From Bosea sp. F3-2 (lineage in GTDB: Bacteria; Pseudomonadota; Alphaproteobacteria; Rhizobiales; Beijerinckiaceae), in NCBI RefSeq assembly GCF_008253865.1, contig NZ_CP042331.1, positions 3,320,001-3,384,000 of the forward strand: 64,000 nt of DNA, given 5' to 3'. Under the pieces are notes generated by a model, which ran no database searches, had not been told where the DNA came from, and saw only the letters and a list, made by a program, of their open reading frames with translations. Each line of letters begins with the position of its first letter. Within the stretch, counting starts at the first letter, position 1. The position numbers and the translations under genes were made by a program. Of the stretch, positions 16,971-25,817 are shown one piece after another.

Positions 16971-17081
16971 CCCTTCGATCTAGCACTCGTCCCTTGAGAA
17001 AGGCGCCTGGGAACCCCGCGGATTCGCTGCTCGGCCTTAAGGATCGGTTAACCCGGAGTCCTTCCAGCTCGTTGTTTTATC

Positions 17082-17126
17082 GCATTTTCTTCATGCGAGC
17101 CGCATGTCCGCTTCGCTCGAAAATGC
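17082..17126. repeat. Dispersed palindromic repeat, family B, copy 2
   Basis: The arms GCATTTTC (17082-17089) and GAAAATGC (17119-17126) match the copy at 13777-13820, and the interior is similar (GCGAGCCGCATGTCCGCTTCG). It lies between a minus-strand gene end at 17136 and the upstream region of the kinase. Confidence 0.75.
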
Positions 17127-17135
17127 GCCACGCGA

Positions 17136-18689
17136 TCAGGCCGCCTGAACGAGCTCGCCCCCGCGCGAGCGATAGGACAGCGCCTCCGCCAGATGCAGCC
17201 GCCCGACCTTGGTCTCGCCGTCGAGATCGGCGAGCGTGCGCGCGACTTTCAGCACGCGATGATAGGCCCGTGCCGTCAAGCGCATCGCCTCGGCCGCATC
17301 GCGCAGAAGGGCGAGCCCGGCATTGTCAGGCCGCGCAATCTCTTCCAGCACCGGTGGGGGGCAGGCTGCATTGGTGGTGACGTGGCCCAGGCCACGCTGC
17401 GGCAATTCCAGCGCCTCGAAGCGCGCACTCTGGAGCTGGCGGGCCGCGGCGACCCTGGCGGCAACGGCGGCAGAGTCCTCCCCCGTCGAGGGCAGGATCA
17501 GGTCCGCGGCCGTAACCGCAGGGATATCGATCGCGATGTCGACCCGGTCGAGCAGCGGGCCGGACAAACGAGTCTGATATTGCGCCATGCAGCGCTCGTT
17601 CGGCTGTCGGCGGCAGGCGTAGCCAGGCTCCGTCGCCTTGCCGCAGCGGCACGGATTCATCGCCGCCACGAGCTGGAATCTGGCGGGATAGGAGACCCGG
17701 TGATTGGCGCGGGAGATCAGGACATCGCCGGTCTCCATCGGCTGCCGCAACGCATCCAGCACCTGCGGCTGGAACTCGGGCAACTCATCGAGGAAGAGCA
17801 CGCCGTGATGGGCGAGCGAAACCTCCCCCGGCTTGGCATGAAGGCCGCCGCCGACGAGTGCCGCCATCGAGGCCGAATGGTGCGGCGCCCGGAACGGGCG
17901 GCGATCGGTCAGGGCGCCGTCGGCGAGATGGCCCGCGACCGAGAGCACCATCGAGACCTCCAGCAATTCTCGCGGCGAAAGCGGGGGCAGGATCGACGGC
18001 AAGCGGCTCGCCAGCATCGACTTGCCGGCGCCGGGAGGTCCGTTCATGAGAAGATTGTGACCGCCGGCTGCAGCGATCTCGAGCGCACGGCGCGCGCTCT
18101 CCTGTCCCTTGATATCAACGAGATCGGGCAGAAATCCGCTTTGGCGGGCCACTGCCGGCTCGGGCCGCGCCATCACCTGCGTGCCCTTGAAATGGTTGGC
18201 GAGCTGGATCAGGGAGCGCGGCGCGAGGATGTCGATATCGGCAGCAGCCCAGGCCGCCTCCGGGCCGGAAGCAGCCGGACAGATCAGCCCCTGCCCTTTT
18301 GCATAGGCTGCGATCGCGGCCGGCAGGACGCCGGCCACCGGCGTGATCGAACCATCGAGCGCGAGCTCCCCGAGCACGGCATAGCCGGCAAGCGCATCGG
18401 CCGGGATCGCGCCGATCGCCGCCATGACCGCCAGCGCGATCGGCAGATCGTAGTGACTGCCTTCCTTGGGCAGATCGGCCGGCGCCAGATTGACCGTGAT
18501 GCGCTTGGCCGGCAGGGCGAGCCCCGAGGCGATAAGCGCGGCGCGCACCCGCTCGCGGCTCTCGGCAACGGCCTTGTCGGGCAGCCCGACCAGAATGAAG
18601 GCGACGCCGCCGGCCGCGACCTGCACCTGAACATCGACGGCGCGCGCTTCGATCCCCTCGAACGCCACCGTCGCGACCCGCGTCACCAT
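17136..18689 (-). CDS. comM: YifB/ComM family Mg-chelatase-like AAA+ ATPase
   Basis: ComM is a hexameric helicase that drives branch migration during natural transformation; the family is also called YifB. The 517-residue protein has the N-terminal Lon-like domain (residues about 20-170, VGLPDKAVAESRERVRAAL). The Mg-chelatase ATPase core contains Walker A in NLLMNGPPGAGKSMLASRLP, Walker B in GVLFLDELPEFQ, and RAPHHSASMAALVGGG. A zinc-like cluster (NPCRCG ... GYACRR ... ERCMAQYQ) precedes the C-terminal Mg_chelatase_C domain. Length is typical. Whether the host is naturally transformable is unknown; ComM is widespread in non-competent species. It stands alone on the minus strand with msrA about 115 bp away. 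Confidence 0.93.
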   Translation of the reverse strand: MVTRVATVAFEGIEARAVDVQVQVAAGGVAFILVGLPDKAVAESRERVRAALIASGLALPAKRITVNLAPADLPKEGSHYDLPIALAVMAAIGAIPADALAGYAVLGELALDGSITPVAGVLPAAIAAYAKGQGLICPAASGPEAAWAAADIDILAPRSLIQLANHFKGTQVMARPEPAVARQSGFLPDLVDIKGQESARRALEIAAAGGHNLLMNGPPGAGKSMLASRLPSILPPLSPRELLEVSMVLSVAGHLADGALTDRRPFRAPHHSASMAALVGGGLHAKPGEVSLAHHGVLFLDELPEFQPQVLDALRQPMETGDVLISRANHRVSYPARFQLVAAMNPCRCGKATEPGYACRRQPNERCMAQYQTRLSGPLLDRVDIAIDIPAVTAADLILPSTGEDSAAVAARVAAARQLQSARFEALELPQRGLGHVTTNAACPPPVLEEIARPDNAGLALLRDAAEAMRLTARAYHRVLKVARTLADLDGETKVGRLHLAEALSYRSRGGELVQAA

Positions 18690-18803
18690 CTCGGCCTCGC
18701 CCCGTTCCCCGTGGGAACGCTAGCGGAGCTTCAAGGGCAACGCAAGAACATATCAAGAACTCCCAGCAAGACAGGGAGACGTTCGCCTCCCCGTTCGCAG
18801 CGC

Positions 18804-19460
18804 TCAGGCTTCGACGCCCAGGCCGATCTGGCAGGCGACGCCGGTGCCGCCGAGGCCACAATAGCCCGCCGGGTTCTTGGCGAGATACTGCTGATGATAA
18901 TCCTCGGCGAAGTAGAAGGCCGGCGCCTCGCGGATCTCAGTCGTGATCGGACCGTAGCCGCCGGCAGCCAAAGCCTTCTGATATTCCGCACGGGAGCGCT
19001 CGGCCGCGGCCTTCTGCTCGGCATCGTAGGTGTAGATCGCGGAGCGGTACTGCGTTCCGATATCGCCGCCCTGGCGCATGCCCTGGGTCGGGTCGTGGTT
19101 CTCCCAGAAGATCCTGAGCAGATCCTCATAGGCGATCTTGGTGGGGTCATAGACGACCAGCACGACCTCGGTGTGCCCGGTCAGACCACTGCACGCTTCC
19201 TCATAGGTCGGATTCGGCGTGGTGCCGCCGGCATAGCCCACGGCCGTGACCCAGATCCCCTCGCCGCTCTGCCAGAACTTGCGCTCGGCGCCCCAGAAGC
19301 AGCCGAGCCCGAACAATGCCTTGCGGGTGCCGTCCGGATAGGGGCCGGCCAGCGCGCGCCCGTTGACGAAATGGGTCTCGGCGGTGGGGATGGCAGTGGG
19401 GCGGCCCGGCAGGGTCTCGGCCGCCGACGGCATCTCGGTCTTCTTGCGCAAAGAGAACAT
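18804..19460 (-). CDS. msrA: Peptide-methionine (S)-S-oxide reductase
   Basis: MsrA reduces the S-epimer of methionine sulfoxide in proteins using thioredoxin. The catalytic cysteine is in FGLGCFWGAERKFW, and GYAGGTTPNPTYEEACSGLT, GHTEVVLVVYDP and NHDPTQGMRQGGDIGTQYRS are all canonical. Resolving cysteines are in the tail AGYCGLGGTGVACQ. At 218 residues it is longer than the core because of an N-terminal segment (to about residue 45) like the longer E. coli form. Together with msrQ at 7100, the region holds two unlinked methionine-repair genes. It is single, with no regulator adjacent. Confidence 0.96.
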   Translation of the reverse strand: MFSLRKKTEMPSAAETLPGRPTAIPTAETHFVNGRALAGPYPDGTRKALFGLGCFWGAERKFWQSGEGIWVTAVGYAGGTTPNPTYEEACSGLTGHTEVVLVVYDPTKIAYEDLLRIFWENHDPTQGMRQGGDIGTQYRSAIYTYDAEQKAAAERSRAEYQKALAAGGYGPITTEIREAPAFYFAEDYHQQYLAKNPAGYCGLGGTGVACQIGLGVEA

Positions 19461-19542
19461 TCCTCGCTCCGTTCATTCGAGCTTCGGCGCCTATGTAAGC
19501 CTCCGGCGGTGGTTCGCACAGGGGGCCATGCGACCGCGGGCT

Positions 19543-19878
19543 TCACCGACGCGTGACGATACCGATCTGCGGCTCAGGCTGGCGCCCCAGCCAAAGCAGC
19601 GCGAAGCCGAGCAGAAGCGCCGCGAGCGCGGTCGGCATCCGCATCACCGAAAGCAGCACGGGGTCCCAGAGCAAGGGATGGATGTTGCGTTCAATCGCTG
19701 GCTGGATCTGCGCGTAGCGCTCGGGAATCAAGGCAGTCAGGGTTTCGCTCACCGCGGTGAAGCGCAGGGCGGAGTTGGCGATCGAACGGGCGCCGTCGAT
19801 CACAAGGGCGACGAATCCAGCCGCAACGGACAGATATCCCAACAGTCGTAGAAGAAACCTCACCCTGCTCCCCGTCAC
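19543..19878 (-). CDS. Small two-helix membrane protein of unknown function
   Basis: The frame encodes about 111 residues with two hydrophobic helices, at residues about 11-29 (LGYLSVAAGFVALVIDGARS) and about 81-101 (PTALAALLLGFALLWLG). A polar segment lies between them (TLTALIPERYAQIQPAIERN). This layout recurs as a conserved hypothetical in Hyphomicrobiales. The start is a GTG at 19878; a second GTG five codons later, preceded by GGGGAG, is a possible alternative. It lies upstream of tRNA-Ser on the opposite strand. No function can be assigned. Confidence 0.6.
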   Translation of the reverse strand: MTGSRVRFLLRLLGYLSVAAGFVALVIDGARSIANSALRFTAVSETLTALIPERYAQIQPAIERNIHPLLWDPVLLSVMRMPTALAALLLGFALLWLGRQPEPQIGIVTRR

Positions 19879-20036
19879 AGTTTGCCGTTGGCGTATCCGG
19901 CCGCTGCCCCCAGCTTCAAGATGTGCTCATCCCCGGCGCTCAACGCAACCGGACGCGCAGGTTTTAGCGGGATTGTGCAAAACCCTTCATCTCGGGCCTT
20001 GAAAGATGACGGCACGGCGGTCATAAGCAGCGCGCC

Positions 20037-20126
20037 GGACAGGTGGCCGAGTGGTTGAAGGCGCACGCCTGGAAAGTGTGTATACGGGAAACCGTATCGC
20101 GGGTTCGAATCCCGCCCTGTCCGCCA
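20037..20126 (+). tRNA. tRNA-Ser (anticodon GGA)
   Basis: This is a 90-nt class II tRNA. The acceptor stem GGACAGG (20037-20043) pairs with CCTGTCC (20116-20122), followed by G and an encoded CCA (20124-20126). The anticodon stem CACGC/GTGTG encloses the loop CTGGAAA, giving anticodon GGA, which reads UCC and UCU. The long variable arm characteristic of serine tRNA is present (TATACGGGAAACCGTATC), and the T loop is GGTTCGAATCC. Its 3' end is the left boundary of the 34-kb island. The tRNA is intact, so integration regenerated it. Confidence 0.97.
20101..20126 (+). repeat. attL: island boundary within the 3' end of tRNA-Ser
   Basis: The 26 bases from the T-arm to the CCA, beginning GGGTTCGAATCC and ending CCTGTCCGCCA, are repeated without mismatch at 54300-54325 in the same orientation. 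The match stops exactly at the CCA. This is the classic footprint of a tyrosine-recombinase element integrated into a tRNA 3' end. Confidence 0.88.
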
Positions 20127-20324
20127 CTCAGAAAAGACGAGCGTCCTCAACGACCTCCGGGGCGCGCTCCCCCATTTCCTCCCCCACCCCGCTCCCCCAA
20201 GACGCTCCGCCCATGGGACTCGTCGGCAGCGATCCTGGCCGAATCCCTTCCCTCCCCCGGGACAATTCGTCATCCGGGAAACGCTTCGTCCTTGCTGCAC
20301 CAAGCGCTCGATCCTTCGAACCTT

Positions 20325-21060
20325 GGGAGTGGTTCACCCGTCCCATGCGGTTCAGACCGACGACGTCGTTGTAGCTCCCGTGCTCGTCAGCGAAGACCTT
20401 CGCGTTCCGAGAGACGTGGTCCCGAACCGCGGCCCAAGCGGCATCGCCGTCCTCCTCGCGGATCACCCGGGTGAAGGTCCGGCCGGACATACCCCGTTGC
20501 CGGATCGCCAGGATGCAGAGGCGGTCGGGGCTGCGGTTCTCCTTCAGGCGGCGGTCTACGCGGTCCTCGGCCTTGTTCTTGGGCCGCACGTGACCGCCGG
20601 CGTACTTGCCGTCGATGTCGACCTCGCCGTCGAGCACCATCTCCTCGCGGCGCGAGGCTACGGTCTCCCGGAGCTTCATCAGGAGCACCCAGGCCGTCTT
20701 GTACTGGACGCCGAGCTCTCGGGAGAGCTGGAGGGCGGCCTTGCCCTTCACGGAGTTGGCGACGAACCAGATCGCGAAGAGCATCTTCTTGAACGGCAGC
20801 TTGCGCCAGGCGAACGCCGTTCCGGACGTCACCGTGAAGACTGTGCCGCACTCCTTGGCGGAGCACTTGAAGCGGCTCCTGGTCATCTCGTAGCAGCGCA
20901 GGTTCCCGCAATGCGAGCAGTAGGCCTCACCGTCCGTCTCAGGCCAGCGTGCCTGCCGGAACCACCTGTAGGCCGTCCTCTCCTGGATGCGGGAGAGTTC
21001 CGTAATGGTCAGGTCGCGCACCTTGGGCGAGAGCAAGAAGTGCTGGCCGGGTCTCTCCAT
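20325..21060 (-). pseudogene. IS1595-family transposase, C-terminally truncated
   Basis: The frame from 21060 shows the IS1595 layout. There is an N-terminal helix-turn-helix-like segment (TAYRWFRQARWPETDG) and a zinc ribbon (YCSHCGNLRCYEMTRSRFKC with a following C). The DDE core then begins at EVDIDGKYAGGHVRPKNKAE and continues through FADEHGSYNDVVGLN. Homology stops at about 20325, at RVNHSQ. The last part of the nuclease fold, including the final catalytic position, is missing, and the remaining in-frame residues down to 20128 look like read-through. About 200 bp separate this broken end from the tRNA. A deletion next to attL removed the end of the IS. Confidence 0.8.
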
Positions 21061-21782
21061 GGCTCAGCGCTCCCCTCGAGACGAGGGAGAGCGGTATTTC
21101 CCAGCCCCCAGCGAGGGCAGGGAAGCTGAAGCCCATGGTGATGAACGGCATGGTCATGCTCGGAATCCGGTCCGGAAAGTTGAATTGCGGCGATCGGGGA
21201 CAGTGGGAACGTTCGACCGCCCGGTTGGGCCGTCGCGGTTCAGGTCAGTGCTGTCATATGAGCCGATGCATGACCCGAGCTCATGACAGGGCGAGGGCGG
21301 GGTGTCGATCGGGATGCGCGGCGTTGGTTAACGGCGCCGCGACCGATAGTCGGCGTAGGCTATCGCTGTTGCCTGATCGCGCGTCCGCTTCCGGACAAAG
21401 ATCGAAGGAGAAAAATCGACCCAACCGCGACATTCCCGTCCGGCCCCGCCAAGCGCGAAACTGGGCCCATTGCTGACGTTCATGATGTCCGCATTAGGCC
21501 GGCCAACTCGGGAGATCTTCGGGCTTTCGGTTTGACCTGAGACCTTTGTCTCCTCCGACCTGAGGGGAACGACACGGAAAACTCGAACCCAAAGCGATCC
21601 AGTTTTAAGGGCTCAGATCACAGGCGCGTGGATGGAAGCCATCGTGCAGTCGATCTGGGGCAGAAAGGCTTGTGCGAATTCAGCGATTGCAAGTTCAATA
21701 TCCGGGCAGTCGCGGTGAAATTTCGCACTTGGTCAGCACGACGCGGCGTGTTTACCTCGGCGCTTCTCGATCGGAGCCTTCG
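21061..21782. other. About 720 bp without a recognisable gene
   Basis: Short frames exist on both strands but none shows a family signature, a leader or a convincing ribosome site. The stretch probably holds the lost right end of the IS1595 copy and the promoter region of the M81 peptidase gene. I see no strong hairpin or repeat in it. Confidence 0.5.
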
Positions 21783-23282
21783 ATGTCCAGCCGCATCGCC
21801 TTCGGCGGTTTCCTGCATGAAACCAACACTTTCGCGCCGAGCAAGGCGGGGATGGTCGCCTTCCAGCAAGGCGGAGGCTGGCCGCCGCTGGCGCGAGGCG
21901 AGGCGATCTTCGCGGCCGTGACCAACGTCAATGTCGGCGCCTCCGGCTTTCTCGACGTGGCCCGCGAGAAGGGCTGGGAAGCCGTGCCGACGCTATGGTG
22001 TGCCGCCAGCCCCTCGGCCCATGTCACGGTTGAGGCCTTCGAGACGATCGCAGGCGAGCTGGTGGAGCGGATTCGCGCAACGCTGCCAGTCGACGGCGTC
22101 TATCTCGACCTGCACGGCGCGATGGTGAGCGAGAATTTCGACGACGGCGAAGGTGAGATCCTGCGCCGGGTACGGGCCGTGATCGGACCGGACGTGCCAC
22201 TGGTCGCGAGTCTCGACCTGCATGGCAACGTCACGCCGCTGATGGTCGAGGCCGCCGACATGCTCGTCGCCTACCGCACCTATCCGCATGTCGACATGGC
22301 CCTGACAGGCGCCCGCGCCGCGCGGGCCCTCGCCGGCCTGCTCGGCACCAAAAGGCGCCCAACCAAGGCTTTCCGGCAAATTCCCTATCTCATCCCCATC
22401 GCCTGGCAGGCAACGGCGATGGAACCTTGCCGCGCGATCTACGCCGAGCTCGCCGCGCTGGAGGGCGAGACGGTGCCGAGCCTTTCCTTCCTGCCCGGCT
22501 TCCCGGCAGCCGACTTTCCGGATTGCGGGCCGACCGTCGTCGCCTACGGCACGACGCAGGCCGAGGCCGACGCGGCGGCCGATGCGGTCGCCCGGCAGGT
22601 GATGGCGAGCGAGGCCACCTTCAAGGGCAAGGTCTTCGAACCCGATGCCGGGGTGCGCGAGGCGATGCGGCTCGCAGCGAGTGCGACGAAGCCGATCGTT
22701 ATCTCCGATACTCAGGACAATCCCGGCGCCGGGGGCGATTCCGACACGATGGGCATGGCAGCGGCCCTCGTGCGCAACGACGCCGAGCGCGCCGCAATTG
22801 GCGTTATCGTCGACCCCGAGGCGGCCGCCGCTGCCCATGAGGCGGGCGAAGGCGCGATCGTCACGCTCGCACTTGGTGCGAAGTCCCGCATTCCCGGCGA
22901 CGCCCCCCTCGTGGCGAGCTTCACTGTGGAGAAGCTTTCCGACGGGCGCTTCGTCGCGCCGGGTCCCTTCTATGGCGGTTCGCGCATGAATCTCGGGCCG
23001 AGCGCCTGCCTGCGCATCGGCGGGGTGCGCATCGTCGTCGGCTCGCGCAAAGCGCAGATGGCCGACCGGGCGATGTACCGGCAGGTCGGCATCGAACCGG
23101 AGGAGCAGGCGATTCTCGTCAACAAGAGCTCGGTGCATTTCCGCGCCGATTTTGAGCCGATCGCCGAGACGATCCTCGTCTGCGCGGCGCCTGGCCCGAT
23201 GCCGGTCGATCCGGCGGCCCTGCCATGGCGCCGGCTGCGCCAGGGCTTGCGCACATCGCCGCTCGGCAGGCCGTTCGCCTGA
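21783..23282 (+). CDS. M81 (MlrC) family metallopeptidase
   Basis: M81 proteins are zinc peptidases named after MlrC, the last enzyme of microcystin breakdown; most members act on other peptides or amides. The start at 21783 follows GGAG by 7 bases; the longer frame upstream looks non-coding. The 499-residue protein has the N-terminal MlrC signatures IAFGGFLHETNTFAPS, VDGVYLDLHGAM, LVASLDLHGNVTP and YRTYPHVDMALTG. The C-terminal domain contains VISDTQDNPGAGGDSDTMGM. Histidines and aspartates of these motifs are the likely metal ligands. It opens a run of seven same-strand genes, with an M20 amidohydrolase 43 bp downstream, so it probably serves the same peptide or amide substrate as the ABC importer. 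Confidence 0.9.
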   Translation: MSSRIAFGGFLHETNTFAPSKAGMVAFQQGGGWPPLARGEAIFAAVTNVNVGASGFLDVAREKGWEAVPTLWCAASPSAHVTVEAFETIAGELVERIRATLPVDGVYLDLHGAMVSENFDDGEGEILRRVRAVIGPDVPLVASLDLHGNVTPLMVEAADMLVAYRTYPHVDMALTGARAARALAGLLGTKRRPTKAFRQIPYLIPIAWQATAMEPCRAIYAELAALEGETVPSLSFLPGFPAADFPDCGPTVVAYGTTQAEADAAADAVARQVMASEATFKGKVFEPDAGVREAMRLAASATKPIVISDTQDNPGAGGDSDTMGMAAALVRNDAERAAIGVIVDPEAAAAAHEAGEGAIVTLALGAKSRIPGDAPLVASFTVEKLSDGRFVAPGPFYGGSRMNLGPSACLRIGGVRIVVGSRKAQMADRAMYRQVGIEPEEQAILVNKSSVHFRADFEPIAETILVCAAPGPMPVDPAALPWRRLRQGLRTSPLGRPFA

Positions 23283-23325
23283 GCATGTCCTCCCTCGCAT
23301 CAGCCTCTCATCGCCTGGAGATCCC

Positions 23326-24486
23326 GTGCCCGTCCTGCCGCAGATCGACACCTTCAAGGATGACCTCACCGCGATCCGCCGCGATCTCCACGCCCATCCT
23401 GAGATCGGCTTCGAGGAGGTCCGCACCGCCGGCATCGTCGCCGAGAAGCTCCGTCAATGGGGTATCGAGGTCCATACCGGCATCGGCACGACCGGCGTCG
23501 TCGGCGTGCTGCACGGCAAGGGCGGCCCCGGAAAGCGCATCGGCCTGCGCGCCGACATGGACGCACTGCCGATCCAGGAGATCACCAACCTGCCCTGGCG
23601 CTCGACCGTCGCCGGCAAGATGCATGCCTGCGGCCATGACGGGCACACCACCATGCTGCTCGGCGCGGCCCGCTACCTCGCGGAGAATCGCGACTTCAGA
23701 GGCACGGCGATCTTCGTCTTCCAGCCGGCCGAGGAAGGGCTCGGCGGCGCGCGCCGGATGATCGCGGAGAAGCTGTTCGAGCGCTTCCCCTGCGACGAGA
23801 TCTACGGGCTGCACAATGCGCCTCAACTCGCGCCCGGCCAGATCTCGGTGTTTCCGGGGCCGGCCATGGCCGGCGCGGATTTCTTCGACATCAGGATCAC
23901 CGGCAAGGGCAGCCACGGTGCCATGCCGCATATGGGGCGCGATCCTGTCATGGCGGCAATGAGCCTGGCCGCAGCGCTGCAGACCATTGTCAGCCGCAAT
24001 GCCGACCCGCGCGAGGCCGCCGTGCTCTCGATCACCCAGGTCCATGCCGGCTCGGCCTACAACGTCATTCCCGAGGAGGCGGTACTGGCCGGCACGATCC
24101 GCACCTTCTCGGAGGAGACGGGCGAGCTGGTGCGCAGCCGCATGCGCGAGATAGCGGCCGGCACGGCGGCGACCTTCGGCATGACGATCGAGGTCGACAT
24201 CCGCAACATCTTCAACGTGCTGGTCAATCACGACGCCCCGGCGCAGGCGATGGCGGAGGTCGCCACCGAGATCGTCGGCGGCTCAAACGTGCTGACCGAG
24301 CCGAAGGCGATGATGGGCAGCGAGGACTTCGCCGACATGCTGCGCGTGGTGCCCGGCGCCTATGCCTGGGTCGGCCATGCCGGGGACGTGCCGGTGCACA
24401 ACCCCGCATATGTGCTCGACGACGGCATCCTGCCGGTCGGGGCGAGCCTGCTGGCGCGCATCGTCGAGACGCGGGCGGCGGCTTGA
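23326..24486 (+). CDS. M20 family amidohydrolase (hippurate hydrolase/aminoacylase-like)
   Basis: These zinc enzymes remove acyl groups from N-acyl amino acids. The product from the GTG at 23326 is 386 residues, the family norm. Ribosome site CTGGAGA lies just upstream, and the 58 residues before it have no family match. Motifs are IRRDLHAHPEIGFEE at the N-terminus, LRADMDALPIQE, the metal-binding CGHDGHTTMLLGAARYL, FQPAEEGLGGARRM, and SHGAMPHMGRDPV from the lid domain. GSEDFADMLRVVPGAY completes the site. It lies between the M81 peptidase and a second M20 enzyme, so three hydrolases precede the transporter genes. The acyl substrate is unknown. Confidence 0.93.
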   Translation: MPVLPQIDTFKDDLTAIRRDLHAHPEIGFEEVRTAGIVAEKLRQWGIEVHTGIGTTGVVGVLHGKGGPGKRIGLRADMDALPIQEITNLPWRSTVAGKMHACGHDGHTTMLLGAARYLAENRDFRGTAIFVFQPAEEGLGGARRMIAEKLFERFPCDEIYGLHNAPQLAPGQISVFPGPAMAGADFFDIRITGKGSHGAMPHMGRDPVMAAMSLAAALQTIVSRNADPREAAVLSITQVHAGSAYNVIPEEAVLAGTIRTFSEETGELVRSRMREIAAGTAATFGMTIEVDIRNIFNVLVNHDAPAQAMAEVATEIVGGSNVLTEPKAMMGSEDFADMLRVVPGAYAWVGHAGDVPVHNPAYVLDDGILPVGASLLARIVETRAAA

Positions 24487-24497
24487 GGAGCGTGGCG

Positions 24498-25634
24498 ATG
24501 GATCTCCGCACTCTGCCGCTCGACAGTGAGGCCCTGCTCGCAGGGCTCAAGCCCTGGATCGAGTGCGAGAGCCCGACCTTCGACCCCGCCGCCGTCAACC
24601 GCATGATGGACCTAGCCGCTGCCGAAACGGCGGCGGCGGGCGCGACGATCACCCGCATCCCCGGCCCGCCCGGCCTCGGCGAATGCGTGCGCGGCGACTT
24701 CCCGCATCCGCGGCGCGGGGAGCCCGGCATCCTGGTGATGTCGCATCTCGACACCGTGCATCCGGTCGGAACGCTCGAGAAGCTGCCCTTCCGGCGCGAG
24801 GGCTCGCGCTGCTACGGCCCCGGCATCCTCGACATGAAGGGCGGCGCCTATGCCGGGCTGCAGGCCATCGTCGCGCTGGCGAAGGCCGGTGTCGAGACGC
24901 CGCTGCCGGTCAGCGTGCTCTACACCAGTGACGAGGAAATCGGCAGCCCGGGCACGCGCGACATCATCATGGAGCAGGCCCGCCGCGACCGCTTCGTGCT
25001 GGTGCCGGAGCCGGGCCGGCCGGGCGACGGCGTCGTCACCGGCCGTTACGCCATCGCCCGCTTCAATCTGCGGGCAGAGGGCCGGCCGAGCCATGCCGGC
25101 TCCCGCCTCAAGGACGGGCGCTCGGCGATCAACATGATGGCGCGACAACTCATCGCCATCGAGGAGATGACCGGCGAGGACTGCACCTTCTCCGTCGGCG
25201 TCATCGAGGGCGGGCGCTGGGTCAACTGCGTGCCAACCCTCTGCAAGGCTGAAGCCCTGAGCATGGCAAAACGGCAGGCCGATCTCGACCGTGGCGTCGA
25301 GCGCATGCTCGCTCTCACCCACCGCGAGGAGGATGGCACCGGCTTCACCGTGACGCGCGGCGTCACCCGCCCGGTCTGGGAGCCGGATGCAGGGACCATG
25401 GCGCTCTACGGCCTCGCCCGCGAGATCGCCGGCGAACTGGGCTGGGAGCTCGGGCACGCCTCTGCCGGCGGCGGCTCCGACGCCAATTTCACCGGCGCGG
25501 CCGGCATCCCCTCCCTCGACGGGCTCGGTCTGCTGGGTGCCGGTTATCACACGCTGGAAGAGCATATCGAGATCGAGAGCCTGCCACGACGGATCAGGCT
25601 GATGGCGGGGCTGCTGGCGCGGCTCATGCCCTGA
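24498..25634 (+). CDS. M20 family peptidase (glutamate carboxypeptidase-like)
   Basis: The ATG at 24498 has GAGGAG 7 bases upstream, only 11 bp after the preceding stop. The 378-residue protein belongs to the CPG2-like M20 branch. The zinc-binding aspartate-histidine motif is ILVMSHLDTVHPVG, the bridging aspartate is in CYGPGILDMKGGAYAGLQAI, and the catalytic glutamates are in VLYTSDEEIGSPGTRD. The last ligand is in GHASAGGGSDANFTG. It removes C-terminal residues or deacylates amino acids in related proteins. The tight spacing places it in the same transcript as the amidohydrolase. After it comes a 183-bp gap before the binding protein, which may hold a separate promoter. Confidence 0.9.
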   Translation: MDLRTLPLDSEALLAGLKPWIECESPTFDPAAVNRMMDLAAAETAAAGATITRIPGPPGLGECVRGDFPHPRRGEPGILVMSHLDTVHPVGTLEKLPFRREGSRCYGPGILDMKGGAYAGLQAIVALAKAGVETPLPVSVLYTSDEEIGSPGTRDIIMEQARRDRFVLVPEPGRPGDGVVTGRYAIARFNLRAEGRPSHAGSRLKDGRSAINMMARQLIAIEEMTGEDCTFSVGVIEGGRWVNCVPTLCKAEALSMAKRQADLDRGVERMLALTHREEDGTGFTVTRGVTRPVWEPDAGTMALYGLAREIAGELGWELGHASAGGGSDANFTGAAGIPSLDGLGLLGAGYHTLEEHIEIESLPRRIRLMAGLLARLMP

Positions 25635-25817
25635 ACGATTGACAGGGGCGCTCCGACCCGGGAGCCTTTTCGAATCGTGGCATGGCGCCTGCATGGGACG
25701 GGGCCGGAACGGCAAGGCGGAACAAGAGGCAAAAAACACGAAAACCAGCACTTGCGACCTGACACGTCACGATCAGCAAAATCGGCCGGGCGAACGGCCA
25801 GAGGGGAGATCAGCCTT

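Noticed and set aside
17193..19556. A 787-codon plus-strand open frame
   Set aside because: It runs antisense through comM and msrA, both with unmistakable motifs. Its product is compositionally biased and matches nothing.
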